Below are positions 43,655-53,066 of a DNA stretch of 64,000 nucleotides, in pieces. Both the position numbers and the translations under genes were made by a program. Each line of letters opens with the position of its first letter. Position 1 is the first letter of the stretch. The notes beneath the pieces are model-generated. The model did no database searches. It was given only the letters and a program-made list of their open reading frames with translations, and was not told the DNA's origin. The DNA comes from Scandinavium sp051650185 (GTDB lineage Bacteria > Pseudomonadota > Gammaproteobacteria > Enterobacterales > Enterobacteriaceae), in NCBI RefSeq assembly GCF_051650185.1, contig NZ_JBOFIN010000079.1, positions 1 through 64,000 of the forward strand. The letters are read 5' to 3'.

Positions 43655-44299
43655 ATGATGCAATCCCCCATGAAACCTGCTGATGAACATTCAGCCGCAG
43701 ATATCATTGCCCGCATCGGCAGCCTCACCCGCATGCTGCGCGACAGCCTGCGTGAGCTCGGCCTCGACCAGGCCATTGCCGAAGCGGCGGAAGCGATCCC
43801 GGATGCCCGTGACCGTCTGGATTACGTGGTGCAAATGACCGCGCAGGCGGCTGAGCGCGCGCTGAACTGCGTCGAGCTGTCACAGCCGCACCAGAACCAG
43901 ATGGAAAAAGAAGCCAAAGCGCTGTCTGGCCGCTGGGATGCGTGGTTTGAAGACCCCATTGAGCTTTCCGATGCCCGTGAACTGGTGACCGACACCCGCA
44001 GTTATTTGGCGGATGTGCCAAAACACACCAGTTTTACCAACGCGCAGCTGCTGGAAATCATGATGGCGCAGGACTTCCAGGATCTGACCGGGCAGGTGAT
44101 CAAACGGATGATGGACGTTATCCAGGAGATTGAGCGCCAGCTGCTGATGGTGCTGCTGGAAAATATGCCAGACCAGAGCGCACGGCCGAAACGTGAAAAC
44201 GAAAGCCTGCTCAATGGCCCGCAAATGGACACCAGCAAAGCGGGCGTGGTCGCAAGCCAGGATCAGGTCGACGATCTGCTGGACAGCTTAGGCTTCTGA
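43655..44299 (+). CDS. cheZ: CheY-P phosphatase CheZ
   Basis: The 214-aa helical protein matches E. coli CheZ: the long hairpin with IGSLTRMLRDSLRELGLDQA, the catalytic Gln in MMAQDFQDLTGQVIKRMMDV, and the C-terminal CheY-binding tail ASQDQVDDLLDSLGF. It dephosphorylates CheY-P at the receptor arrays. Two adjacent ATG codons follow AGGGAGA. It ends the receptor operon; a REP pair lies just after it. Confidence 0.97.
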   Translation: MMQSPMKPADEHSAADIIARIGSLTRMLRDSLRELGLDQAIAEAAEAIPDARDRLDYVVQMTAQAAERALNCVELSQPHQNQMEKEAKALSGRWDAWFEDPIELSDARELVTDTRSYLADVPKHTSFTNAQLLEIMMAQDFQDLTGQVIKRMMDVIQEIERQLLMVLLENMPDQSARPKRENESLLNGPQMDTSKAGVVASQDQVDDLLDSLGF

Positions 44300-44309
44300 G
44301 TCTTGTATC

Positions 44310-44382
44310 GCCCGGTGGCGCTGGCGCTTACCGGGCCTACAAAATTCTCCTGTAGGCCGGGTAAGCGTATGCGCCACCCGGC
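44310..44382. repeat. BIME: REP pair between cheZ and flhB
   Basis: GCCCGGTGGCGC...TTACCGGGC (44310-44340) and GCCGGGTAAGCG...GCGCCACCCGGC (44352-44382) are inverted REP units separated by 11 bases. They are the same family as those at araF-araG and mark the boundary between the che and flhBAE operons. Confidence 0.9.
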
Positions 44383-44508
44383 AATCCGCCACCCGCCCGT
44401 TTTTTTTCAATAGCGCAAATAGCCCCGTTAAAACGGGCTTTCTCCCGCCATTAGCCTCTCACGCCGCTGGCATCATATCCTCAGAATTTTATTAGCGGGA
44501 TGTTGCTT

Positions 44509-45663
44509 GTGGCTGAAGAAAGCGACAACGAAGACAAAACAGAAGCCCCCACACCCCAACGGCTGGAAAAGGCGCGTGAAGAAGGGCAGATCCCGCGTTC
44601 GCGCGAGCTGACCTCACTGCTGATTTTGCTGGTGGGCGTTGGCGTGCTCTGGCTTGGCGGTGAATCGTTGGGGCGCAGGCTCGCCAGTCTGCTTTCTTCC
44701 GGGCTGCACTTCGACCACAGCATCATCAATGACCCGAACCTGATCCTTGGGCAAATCATCCTGCTGATTAAACAGGCCATGCTGGCGTTAACGCCGCTGA
44801 TTGTGGGCGTGGTGGTGATGGCGCTGCTGGGGCCGGTGATGCTCGGTGGCCTGGTGTTCAGCCCAAAATCACTGGCCTTTAAGTTCGATAAGCTCAATCC
44901 CTTGCCGGGGATCGCGCGAATGTTCTCGGCGCAGTCTGCCGCTGAATTACTGAAGGCGATCCTCAAGTCTGTGCTGGTGGGCTGCGTGGCGGGCGTGTTC
45001 GTCTGGCTGCACTGGCCCGACATGATGCGGCTTATCAGCGAGTCACCCATGACGGCGATGGGCAATGCGCTGAATATGGTCGGGCTGTGCGCGCTGCTGG
45101 TTGCGATTGGCGTGGTGCCGATGGTCGGCTTCGACGTGTTCTTCCAGATTTTCAGCCACATCAAGAAGCTGCGCATGTCTCGTCAGGACATTCGCGATGA
45201 GTTTAAACAGAGCGAAGGCGACCCGCATGTAAAAGGGCGTATTCGCCAGATGCAGCGTGCTGCTGCCCGTCGCCGCATGATGGCCGATGTGCCAAAAGCC
45301 GACGTTATCGTCACTAACCCGACGCACTATTCGGTGGCGTTGCAGTACGAAGAAAACAAAATGAGCGCGCCAAAAGTGGTGGCGAAAGGCGCTGGCCTTG
45401 TCGCGCTGCGTATTCGCGAACTGGGTGAAGAACATAAGATCCCCGTGTTGCAGGCGCCTCCGCTGGCTCGTGCGCTTTATCGTCACGCCGAAATCGGCCA
45501 GCAAATTCCCGGCACGCTGTATGCGGCCGTGGCAGAAGTGCTGGCGTGGGTGTGGCAGCTGAAGCGCTGGAAACTGGCGGGCGGCACGCCTCCGAAGAAA
45601 CCTGAGCATTTACCGGTGCCTGAAGCACTGGATTTTTTGAACGAGAAGGACACTGATGGCTAA
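44509..45663 (+). CDS. flhB: Flagellar type III export switch protein FlhB
   Basis: The 384-aa protein has an N-terminal tail DKTEAPTPQRLEKAREEGQI, four membrane helices (about 30-210), and a cytoplasmic domain with the self-cleaving NPTH motif in VIVTNPTHYSVALQYEE. FlhB switches export specificity from rod/hook to filament proteins. The ATG three codons upstream is in frame, but the GTG at 44509 gives the VAEESD start seen in Salmonella and has GGGA at good distance. It overlaps flhA by 8 bp. Confidence 0.96.
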   Translation: MAEESDNEDKTEAPTPQRLEKAREEGQIPRSRELTSLLILLVGVGVLWLGGESLGRRLASLLSSGLHFDHSIINDPNLILGQIILLIKQAMLALTPLIVGVVVMALLGPVMLGGLVFSPKSLAFKFDKLNPLPGIARMFSAQSAAELLKAILKSVLVGCVAGVFVWLHWPDMMRLISESPMTAMGNALNMVGLCALLVAIGVVPMVGFDVFFQIFSHIKKLRMSRQDIRDEFKQSEGDPHVKGRIRQMQRAAARRRMMADVPKADVIVTNPTHYSVALQYEENKMSAPKVVAKGAGLVALRIRELGEEHKIPVLQAPPLARALYRHAEIGQQIPGTLYAAVAEVLAWVWQLKRWKLAGGTPPKKPEHLPVPEALDFLNEKDTDG

Positions 45664-47734
45664 TCTGGTCGCAATGCTGCGTCTGCCCGGCAACTTTAAA
45701 TCCACCCAATGGCAGGTGCTTGCCGGGCCGGTGCTGATCCTGCTTATCCTGTCGATGATGGTGCTGCCACTCCCTGCCTTCGTCCTCGATTTGCTTTTTA
45801 CCTTCAACATTGCGCTGTCGATTATGGTGCTGCTGGTGGCGATGTTCACGCAGCGCACGCTCGAATTTGCGGCTTTCCCGACCATTCTGCTGTTCACGAC
45901 GTTGCTGCGTCTGGCGCTGAACGTGGCCTCCACCCGTATCATTTTGATGGAAGGGCATACCGGCGCGGCAGCGGCGGGGAAGGTCGTTGAAGCCTTCGGC
46001 CACTTCCTTGTCGGGGGCAACTTTGCCATCGGGATCGTGGTGTTCGTGATCCTCGTTATCATCAACTTTATGGTTATCACTAAAGGTGCCGGGCGTATCG
46101 CCGAAGTCGGCGCGCGCTTCGTGCTTGACGGGATGCCGGGTAAACAGATGGCGATTGACGCCGATCTGAACGCCGGGTTGATTGGCGAAGAAGATGCCAA
46201 ACGTCGCCGCGCAGAAGTGACCCAGGAGGCCGATTTCTACGGTTCGATGGACGGTGCGAGTAAATTCGTTCGCGGGGACGCCGTCGCCGGTATTCTGATC
46301 ATGGTGATTAACGTCATCGGCGGGTTGCTGGTCGGGGTTCTGCAACATGGCATGGATTTAGGCCACGCCGCAGAGAGCTATACGCTGCTCACCATCGGTG
46401 ATGGCCTGGTAGCGCAGATCCCGGCGCTGGTTATCTCTACCGCCGCAGGCGTTATCGTGACTCGCGTGGCGACCGATCAGGACGTCGGCGAACAGATGGT
46501 GGGCCAGCTGTTCAGCAACCCGCGCGTGATGATGCTGAGTGCTGCTGTACTCGGCTTGCTCGGCATGGTGCCGGGGATGCCGAACTTTGTGTTTCTGCTG
46601 TTTACGGCGGCACTGCTGGGCCTTGCCTGGTGGCTGCGTGGGCGCGAGCAGAAGGCTCCGGCACAGGCGGCTCCAGTACGTCCACAGGAAAGCCCGCAGG
46701 CCGTCGAAGCCACCTGGAATGACGTGCAGCTGGAAGATACGCTTGGGATGGAAGTCGGTTATCGCCTGATCCCGATGGTGGATTCACAACAGGACGGCGA
46801 GCTGCTGGGGCGCATCCGTTCTATTCGTAAGAAATTCGCCCAGGAGATGGGCTTCCTGCCGCCGGTGGTGCACATCCGCGACAATATGGATTTGCCGCCC
46901 GCTCGTTATCGCATTCTGCTTAAAGGCGTGGATATCGGCAGCGGTGACGCTTATCCGGGGCGCTGGCTGGCGATCAACCCGGGCACCGCTGCGGGTACGC
47001 TGCCCGGTGAGCCGACGGTCGACCCGGCGTTTGGCCTGGCCGCTATCTGGATTGAAAGCGCGCTGAAAGAGCAGGCTCAGATTCAGGGCTTTACGGTGGT
47101 AGAAGCCAGTACTGTCGTGGCGACACACCTCAACCACTTAATCAGCCTTCATTCGGCCGAGCTGTTTGGCCGTCAGGAAGCGCAGCAACTGCTGGATCGC
47201 GTGACGCAGGAGATGCCTAAGCTCACCGAAGATCTGGTGCCGGGCGTGGTGACGCTGACCACTCTGCATAAGGTCCTGCAAAACCTGCTGGACGAGAAAG
47301 TGCCAATTCGCGATATGCGCACCATTCTGGAGACGCTGGCGGAACATGCGCCTGTGCAGACCGATCCGCATGAGCTGACCAACGTGGTGCGCGTGGCGCT
47401 GGGCCGCGCTATCACGCAACAGTGGTTCCCGGGCAATGGAGAAGTACAGGTCATTGGGCTCGATACCCCGCTGGAGCGCTTGCTGTTGCAGGCCTTGCAA
47501 AATGGCGGTGGCCTGGAGCCGGGTCTGGCTGACCGACTGCTGGCACAAACTCAGGAAGCGCTGTCTCGTCAGGAGATGCTCGGCGCGCCGCCAGTGCTGC
47601 TGGTTAACCATGCGCTTCGCCCTTTGTTGTCCAGATTCCTGCGTCGGAATCTGCCGCAACTGGTGGTGTTGTCAAATCTGGAACTGTCGGATAACCGCCA
47701 GATCCGCATGACCGCGACCATCGGAGGGAAATAA
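45656..47734 (+). CDS. flhA: Flagellar type III export gate protein FlhA
   Basis: This 692-aa protein has eight membrane helices (about residues 1-325), the conserved FHIPEP-type loop (GAGRIAEVGARFVLDGMPGKQ and EEDAKRRRAEVTQEADFYG), and a large cytoplasmic domain forming the nonameric docking ring. It is the proton-coupled export gate. Its ATG overlaps flhB, and its stop shares one base with flhE. Confidence 0.97.
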   Translation: MANLVAMLRLPGNFKSTQWQVLAGPVLILLILSMMVLPLPAFVLDLLFTFNIALSIMVLLVAMFTQRTLEFAAFPTILLFTTLLRLALNVASTRIILMEGHTGAAAAGKVVEAFGHFLVGGNFAIGIVVFVILVIINFMVITKGAGRIAEVGARFVLDGMPGKQMAIDADLNAGLIGEEDAKRRRAEVTQEADFYGSMDGASKFVRGDAVAGILIMVINVIGGLLVGVLQHGMDLGHAAESYTLLTIGDGLVAQIPALVISTAAGVIVTRVATDQDVGEQMVGQLFSNPRVMMLSAAVLGLLGMVPGMPNFVFLLFTAALLGLAWWLRGREQKAPAQAAPVRPQESPQAVEATWNDVQLEDTLGMEVGYRLIPMVDSQQDGELLGRIRSIRKKFAQEMGFLPPVVHIRDNMDLPPARYRILLKGVDIGSGDAYPGRWLAINPGTAAGTLPGEPTVDPAFGLAAIWIESALKEQAQIQGFTVVEASTVVATHLNHLISLHSAELFGRQEAQQLLDRVTQEMPKLTEDLVPGVVTLTTLHKVLQNLLDEKVPIRDMRTILETLAEHAPVQTDPHELTNVVRVALGRAITQQWFPGNGEVQVIGLDTPLERLLLQALQNGGGLEPGLADRLLAQTQEALSRQEMLGAPPVLLVNHALRPLLSRFLRRNLPQLVVLSNLELSDNRQIRMTATIGGK

Positions 47735-48129
47735 TGCGTTTATTACTGGCGCTGATAATGATGTTGCCGCTGATGGCGCAAGCTGCCGGAGAAGGAAGCT
47801 GGCAGGCGAGCGGCAGGGGGGTAGTACTCAATCACCGCGGTGAATCTGCGTCTTCGTCGCCGTTAGTCTCTTCACAACCGGCCAGCGGCCTGGTGACGGT
47901 GATTGCCTGGCGCTATACGCTGATTGGCCCCACGCCCGCAGGTTTACGTGTACGTCTGTGTTCACAAACGCGCTGCGTGGAGCTCGACGAGCAAAGCGGT
48001 ACCACGTGGGGATTACAAAACATTCCTGCGGCTGAACCGTTACGCTTTGTCTGGGAAGTGCCGGGGGGCGGCCGCCTGATCCCGGCCCTCAATGTGCAAA
48101 GCAATCAGGTCATTGTTAACTACCGCTAA
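47734..48129 (+). CDS. flhE: Periplasmic flagellar protein FlhE
   Basis: The 131-aa secreted protein has a signal peptide ending MAQA (residues 1-17). The mature part has two cysteines in VRLCSQTRCVE and the C-terminal GGRLIPALNVQSNQVIVNY. It matches enterobacterial FlhE, which is needed to control proton leakage through the export gate. TAATG overlap with flhA implies coupling. No strong terminator follows at once. Confidence 0.94.
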   Translation: MRLLLALIMMLPLMAQAAGEGSWQASGRGVVLNHRGESASSSPLVSSQPASGLVTVIAWRYTLIGPTPAGLRVRLCSQTRCVELDEQSGTTWGLQNIPAAEPLRFVWEVPGGGRLIPALNVQSNQVIVNYR

Positions 48130-48198
48130 TCCCTTCCCCTTACCCGCCAGCCTTGTTTTGCAGGCGGCGTCGCAAAATCGGCCTCGCCTTTTGATTGA

Positions 48199-48217
48199 AT
48201 CAAAACGTTGTTTTATA
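48199..48217 (+). promoter_or_regulatory. KdgR-like operator upstream of rhiTN
   Basis: ATCAAAACGTTGTTTTATA fits the KdgR consensus AATRAAAY-N3-RTTTYATT at 13 of 16 defined positions, with a perfect AAAAC-GTT-GTTTT core. It lies about 170 bp before rhiT. The rhiTN operon of Dickeya is known to be KdgR-controlled. It is weaker than the perfect site at 13723. Confidence 0.55.
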
Positions 48218-48384
48218 AATCGGTGACGCGCGTGCTCCGACTCTTTGCGTTTTTGCCACATCCGATCCAGCGCTGGCAAAAATGAAAAGGTTTAACGCAG
48301 ACCATAATTCTACTGTAGCCGTGTAAGGGTCGCTCCAGCACTGATGGGGCAAGCTCTCCTGATAAAAACACGGGATTTACGGCA

Positions 48385-49968
48385 ATGAAAACACGTAAAA
48401 TCGGATTAGCAAATTATCTCGCCTACGGCTCGGGCGATTTTCTGGGCGCAGGGACCACCGCGCTGACCGCCGCATGGCTTTTATACTTCTACACCACCTT
48501 CTGTGGACTCTCTCCCATTGAGGCAACCTTTATCTTTGCCACCGCAAGGGTGCTGGATGCCGTCGTCAGCCCATTGATGGGCTTTTTAACGGATAACTTC
48601 GGTTCCACCTGGCTCGGTAAACGCTTTGGCCGCCGTAAGTTTTTCATCATGCTCGGGATCCCTTGTGTGTTCAGCTACTCCTTTATGTGGGTCGGCGACA
48701 TGGGATTCTGGTACTACCTGCTGACCTATCTGATTTTCGATATCGTCTACACCATGATTCTGGTGCCGTATGAAACGCTGGTGCCGGAAATGACTGACGA
48801 CTTCAAACAGAAGACCAAATTCTCTGGCGCTCGTATCTCGATGGCTCAGATGTCTGCCATTCTGGCGTCGTTCCTGCCGGGGATCCTGCTGACGCACTTT
48901 GGCAAAGACAACGCCGTTTCCTTCTTCTATGCGAGTCTGGTGTTCTCTGTCCTTTGTGCGCTGATGCTCACGTTCGTCTGGTTCTTTACCTGGGAACGGC
49001 CACGTGAGGAGTGGAGCGAAGCCGCACTGAGAGCAGAAGAAGAGAAAAAGCAGCTGACGCTGGGGCAAAGCCTCAACCGGCTGATTATCGAGCTGACCTC
49101 AACGCTGCGCATCCGCATTTTCCGTCAGCATCTGGGCATGTATCTTGGCGGCTATATCGCACAGGACGTGTTTAACGCCGTGTTCACCTATTACGTGGTG
49201 TTTGTGCTGATGCAGGAAGCCTCGTTTGCCTCCAACCTGATGGGCACGATGGCGATTTTCCAGTTCATCGCCGTGATAGCCATGATGCCGCTGTGCATTC
49301 GCTTTGGGCCTGCGCCGTCATACCGCCTGGTGGTGGTGTTGTTCGGGCTGAGCTCCATCTCCTACGCCGTGCTCTACTACGCAGGCTTAAGCGATATCTG
49401 GTCGCTGATGCTGTTGCTTTCTGCGGTCGCAGGTCTGGGTCGTGGCGGGATCAACTATGTGCCGTGGAACACCTACACCTATATCGCTGATGTCGATGAG
49501 GTGATCACCGGGCAGCGCCGCGAAGGGATTTTTGCCGGGATCATGACCCTGACCCGCAAAGCCTCTCAGGCAGGGGCCATCATGCTGGTGGGGATCATCA
49601 TGCAGGCCTCAGGCTTCGTGTCCGGACAGAAAGTCCAGTCTGCGGAAGTCAGCCACACCATCCTTTTGATCTTAAGCGTGGGCACGGTTGCCGTGTTGAT
49701 TTGCGGCTTCCTGGTCTCACTGCGCTTCAAGCTGAACCTGCAAACCCACAGTATTTTGCGCGAAGAAACCGCCAAAATGCGCCAGTCCGGTCATGCGATG
49801 CGTGAAGCCGCAACGCCCGAAGCTCAGGCGACCGTTGAAATGCTCGCGGGTATGCCGTTCGACTCCCTGTGGGGGAACAACAACATTGGTTATCTGAATC
49901 GCAATAAGCCTGCCGCGCCATCGCTCAGGCAGGGTGCTCCACTGAATTCGACATTTAACAGAGGGTAA
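48385..49968 (+). CDS. rhiT: Rhamnogalacturonide transporter, GPH family (RhiT-like)
   Basis: The 527-aa inner-membrane protein has twelve helices and GPH (glycoside-pentoside-hexuronide:cation) features: GSGDFLGAGTTALTAAWLL, ARVLDAVVSPLMGFLTDNFG in helix 2, GKRFGRRKFF, and PYETLVPEMTDDFKQKTKFS. A long C-terminal hydrophilic tail of about 65 residues extends past helix 12. It is followed 4 bases later by a GH105 hydrolase, the arrangement of Dickeya rhiTN, so uptake of unsaturated rhamnogalacturonides is likely. The ribosome site is weak. K-12 lacks these genes here. Confidence 0.82.
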   Translation: MKTRKIGLANYLAYGSGDFLGAGTTALTAAWLLYFYTTFCGLSPIEATFIFATARVLDAVVSPLMGFLTDNFGSTWLGKRFGRRKFFIMLGIPCVFSYSFMWVGDMGFWYYLLTYLIFDIVYTMILVPYETLVPEMTDDFKQKTKFSGARISMAQMSAILASFLPGILLTHFGKDNAVSFFYASLVFSVLCALMLTFVWFFTWERPREEWSEAALRAEEEKKQLTLGQSLNRLIIELTSTLRIRIFRQHLGMYLGGYIAQDVFNAVFTYYVVFVLMQEASFASNLMGTMAIFQFIAVIAMMPLCIRFGPAPSYRLVVVLFGLSSISYAVLYYAGLSDIWSLMLLLSAVAGLGRGGINYVPWNTYTYIADVDEVITGQRREGIFAGIMTLTRKASQAGAIMLVGIIMQASGFVSGQKVQSAEVSHTILLILSVGTVAVLICGFLVSLRFKLNLQTHSILREETAKMRQSGHAMREAATPEAQATVEMLAGMPFDSLWGNNNIGYLNRNKPAAPSLRQGAPLNSTFNRG

Positions 49969-49972
49969 TTAC

Positions 49973-51112
49973 ATGAAAGTCTGGCCTGTCAAACATAGCC
50001 CATTACTGTGTCAGCCCGAGCGCTTTATTGCTCAGGGTGACCTTAAAGCCCTGATCCAGAAAGTGACGCACAATCTGGTCAGCATCAAGGATGAGAGCGG
50101 CGAGTTTTTACTGCGGCTTGATGACGGGCGCGTTATTGACACCAAAGGGTGGGCCGGTTGGGAGTGGACCCACGGCGTCGGGCTGTACGGCATTCATCAG
50201 TATTACCAGCAGACCGGTGACGAACAGATGCGGGATATCATCGACGGCTGGTTTGCAGACCGTTTCGCTGAAGGCGCGACCACCAAAAACGTCAATACCA
50301 TGGCGCCGTTCCTGACGCTGGCTTATCGCTATGAAGAGACGAAAAATGCGCAGTATCTGCCGTGGCTGGAGAGCTGGGCGGAATGGGCGATGAATGACAT
50401 GCCGCGCACCGAACACGGTGGCATGCAGCACATCACGCTGGCAGAAGAGAATCACCAGCAGATGTGGGATGACACACTGATGATGACGGTCATGCCGCTG
50501 GCGAAAATCGGCAAATTGCTGGATCGTCCTGAGTATGTCGAAGAGGCGGTCTATCAGTTCCTGCTGCATGTGCAGAACCTGATGGACAGGCAGACCGGGT
50601 TATGGTTCCACGGCTGGAATTACGAAGGCCATCATAACTTTGCCAATGCCCGCTGGGCGCGAGGTAACAGTTGGCTGACCATCGTTATTCCTGATTTCCT
50701 TGAACTGGTTGATCTGCCGGAAAACAACGCGGTTCGACGTTATCTGGTTCAGGTGCTGAATGCGCAGATTGCCGCGTTGGCGAAGTGTCAGGATGACAGT
50801 GGTCTTTGGCACACGCTGCTCGACGATCCGCATTCGTATCTCGAAGCGTCCGCTACGGCAGGTTTTGCCTACGGCATCCTGAAATCTGTGCGTAAGCGCT
50901 ATGTTTCTGCGGAGTATGCAGAAGTGGCCGAGAACGCGATTCGCGGAATTATCGCCAACATTTCGCAAGAAGGGGAGTTACTGCAAACGTCCTTTGGAAC
51001 AGGCATGGGCAGCAATCTGGAGTTTTACCGCCAGATCCCGCTCACCTCGATGCCTTATGGACAAGCGATGGCGATCCTTTGTCTGACGGAGTATTTGCGG
51101 AAGTACTTCTGA
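49973..51112 (+). CDS. rhiN: Unsaturated rhamnogalacturonyl hydrolase, GH105 (RhiN/YteR-like)
   Basis: The 379-aa (alpha/alpha)6-barrel protein has GH105 features: WEWTHGVGLYGIHQYYQQTG, the VNTMAPFLTLAY stretch, the catalytic-site Asp in QMWDDTLMMTVMPLAKIG, WARGNSWLTIVIPDFLEL, and the C-terminal YRQIPLTSMPYGQAMAIL. No signal peptide, so it acts in the cytoplasm on imported disaccharide, releasing rhamnose and an unsaturated galacturonate that opens to DHU. AGAGGG precedes the ATG, and it is co-transcribed with rhiT. The freed uronate is a candidate substrate for the DhuI-like enzyme at 13833. Confidence 0.87.
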   Translation: MKVWPVKHSPLLCQPERFIAQGDLKALIQKVTHNLVSIKDESGEFLLRLDDGRVIDTKGWAGWEWTHGVGLYGIHQYYQQTGDEQMRDIIDGWFADRFAEGATTKNVNTMAPFLTLAYRYEETKNAQYLPWLESWAEWAMNDMPRTEHGGMQHITLAEENHQQMWDDTLMMTVMPLAKIGKLLDRPEYVEEAVYQFLLHVQNLMDRQTGLWFHGWNYEGHHNFANARWARGNSWLTIVIPDFLELVDLPENNAVRRYLVQVLNAQIAALAKCQDDSGLWHTLLDDPHSYLEASATAGFAYGILKSVRKRYVSAEYAEVAENAIRGIIANISQEGELLQTSFGTGMGSNLEFYRQIPLTSMPYGQAMAILCLTEYLRKYF

Positions 51113-51128
51113 GAACAAAAAAACCGGC

Positions 51129-51147
51129 AACAGGTGCCTGTTTTTTT
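51129..51147 (+). terminator. Terminator-like hairpin after rhiN
   Basis: AACAGG-TG-CCTGTT followed by a T tract lies 17 bases after the rhiN stop. The loop is tight and part of the stem must open, so strength is uncertain. A clearer bidirectional terminator lies at 51231. Confidence 0.45.
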
Positions 51148-51159
51148 ATGGATTGATTT

Positions 51160-51191
51160 GTAGGCCTGATAAGCGCAGCGCCATCAGGCAT
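51160..51191. repeat. REP-like palindrome between rhiN and argS
   Basis: GTAGGCCTGATAAGCG...CGCCATCAGGCAT is a REP variant with CCTGAT/ATCAGG arms. It lies between convergent genes, a usual place for such units. Confidence 0.75.
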
Positions 51192-51230
51192 GTTCCCCGG
51201 TGTCGCGATGCTTACCGGGGCTAAAAAAAC

Positions 51231-51257
51231 AAAACCCGGCAAAAGCCGGGTTTTTTT
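51231..51257. terminator. Bidirectional terminator between rhiN and argS
   Basis: AAAACCCGGC-AAAA-GCCGGGTTTT is a perfect palindrome with T runs on both strands, 20 bp past the argS stop. It serves convergent transcripts. Confidence 0.9.
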
Positions 51258-51277
51258 ATGCGCCGTTGGAACGTGTC

Positions 51278-53011
51278 TTACATACGTTCGATGGTTTCAA
51301 TACCCAGCGTATCCAGACCCAGTTTCAGGGTCTTCGCCGTCAGCAGTGCCAGCTTCAGGCGGCTGTTACGAATTTCTTCGTTTTCTGCGCTCAGGATAGG
51401 GCAGTGCTCATAGAAGCCAGAGAACAGCCCCGCCAGATCGTAGAGGTAAGAACACATCACGTGTGGCGTGCCTTCGCGGGCAACCACATTCAGCATCTCT
51501 TCAAACTGCAGCAGACGTGCAGCCAGCTGAGCTTCACGTTCTTCATTAATGACCACAGGGGCATTGATGATAGCCGCTTCTTCCAGACCTGCTTTACGGA
51601 ACACCGACAGCACGCGGGTGTAGGCATACTGCATGTATGGCGCAGTATTGCCTTCGAATGCCAGCATGTTGTCCCAGTCAAAGACGTAGTCAGTGGTACG
51701 GTTTTTGGAGAGATCCGCATATTTCACGGCACCGATACCGACTGCGTTTGCCAGTTTTTCCAGCTCATCAGCAGGCATGTCCGGGTTCTTCTCTGCCACC
51801 AGACGGCGTGCACGTTCCAGCGCTTCATCCAGCAGGTCAGAAAGCTTCACGGTGCCGCCCGCACGGGTTTTAAACGGCTTGCCATCTTTGCCAAGCATCA
51901 TGCCGAACATATGGTGTTCCAGCGGCACAGACGCTGGCACGTAACCTGCTTTGCGCACGATGGTCCACGCCTGCATCAGGTGCTGGTGCTGGCGGGAATC
52001 GATGTAGTACAGCACGCGATCGGCATGCAGCGTTTCATAGCGGTATTTCGCGCAGGCGATATCAGTGGTGGTGTACAGATAGCCGCCATCCTTTTTCTGG
52101 ATGATCACGCCCATCGGTTCGCCTTCCTTGTTTTTGTACTCATCAAGGAACACGACCGTCGCGCCTTCGCTTTCTGTTGCCAGACCTTTCGCTTTCAGGT
52201 CTGCCACGATGCCCGGCAGCATTGGATTGTAGAGGCTTTCACCCATTACGTCGTCGCGGGTCAGGGTGACGTTAAGACGATCGTAGGTGATCTGGTTCTG
52301 GGTCATGGTGATGTCGACCAGCTTGCGCCACATCTCAAGGAAGTACGCATCGCCGCCTTGCAATTTCACCACGTAGTTACGCGCGCGCTCGGCAAAGACT
52401 TCGTCTTCGTCGTAGTGCTTTTTGGCTTCACGGTAGAAGCCTTCGAGGTCCGCCAGCGCCATTTCACCGGCGTTTTCCTGCTGCTGCTTTTCAAGGTAAG
52501 CAATCAGCATACCGAACTGAGTGCCCCAGTCCCCGACGTGGTTTGCGCGGATAACTTTATGGCCGAGGAATTCCAGCGTACGGACAGCGGCATCGCCGAT
52601 GATGGTGGAACGCAGGTGGCCGACGTGCATCTCTTTTGCCACGTTTGGCGCAGAGTAGTCGATAACCACGGTTTGTGCTTCAGGCTGCGCCACGCCCAGA
52701 CGCTCGGATTTCAGGGCATCGCTTACGCCCTGAGCCAGAAACGCCGGGTCGAGGAAGATATTGATGAAGCCAGGACCCGCGATTTCGACCTTATTGGCGA
52801 TGCCGTTGAGATCCAGATGAGTCAGAACCTGCTCTGCGAGTTGTCGTGGTGCCATGCCCAGTTTTTTCGCAACTGCCATCACGCCATTGGCCTGATAGTC
52901 GCCAAACTGTACTTTTGCAGACTGACGAACCTGCGGTTCGCAATCGGCAGGCGCACCTGCCGCAATCAGGGCCTGACTGACTTTTTCTGAGAGAAGAGCC
53001 TGAATATTCAC
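51278..53011 (-). CDS. argS: Arginyl-tRNA synthetase ArgS
   Basis: This 577-aa class I synthetase has the HIGH-type motif KEMHVGHLRSTIIGD, the ArgRS N-terminal tRNA D-loop-binding domain (about 1-110), and the C-terminal DALR anticodon domain ending TLGIETIERM. It charges tRNA-Arg in the cytoplasm and needs tRNA bound to activate arginine. The start is GTG as in E. coli. A sigma-70 promoter lies 65-95 bp upstream (53078-53106). Confidence 0.98.
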   Translation of the reverse strand: MNIQALLSEKVSQALIAAGAPADCEPQVRQSAKVQFGDYQANGVMAVAKKLGMAPRQLAEQVLTHLDLNGIANKVEIAGPGFINIFLDPAFLAQGVSDALKSERLGVAQPEAQTVVIDYSAPNVAKEMHVGHLRSTIIGDAAVRTLEFLGHKVIRANHVGDWGTQFGMLIAYLEKQQQENAGEMALADLEGFYREAKKHYDEDEVFAERARNYVVKLQGGDAYFLEMWRKLVDITMTQNQITYDRLNVTLTRDDVMGESLYNPMLPGIVADLKAKGLATESEGATVVFLDEYKNKEGEPMGVIIQKKDGGYLYTTTDIACAKYRYETLHADRVLYYIDSRQHQHLMQAWTIVRKAGYVPASVPLEHHMFGMMLGKDGKPFKTRAGGTVKLSDLLDEALERARRLVAEKNPDMPADELEKLANAVGIGAVKYADLSKNRTTDYVFDWDNMLAFEGNTAPYMQYAYTRVLSVFRKAGLEEAAIINAPVVINEEREAQLAARLLQFEEMLNVVAREGTPHVMCSYLYDLAGLFSGFYEHCPILSAENEEIRNSRLKLALLTAKTLKLGLDTLGIETIERM

Positions 53012-53066
53012 CGGAATACCTTACGTTTTTGACGCGGGTAGAAAAATACCCGTATCAGTTGAAGAA

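Noticed and set aside
51200..52990. A 596-codon open frame on the plus strand opposite argS
   Set aside because: It is an antisense shadow of argS caused by codon bias, with His/Phe/Val-rich nonsense and no recognisable domain.
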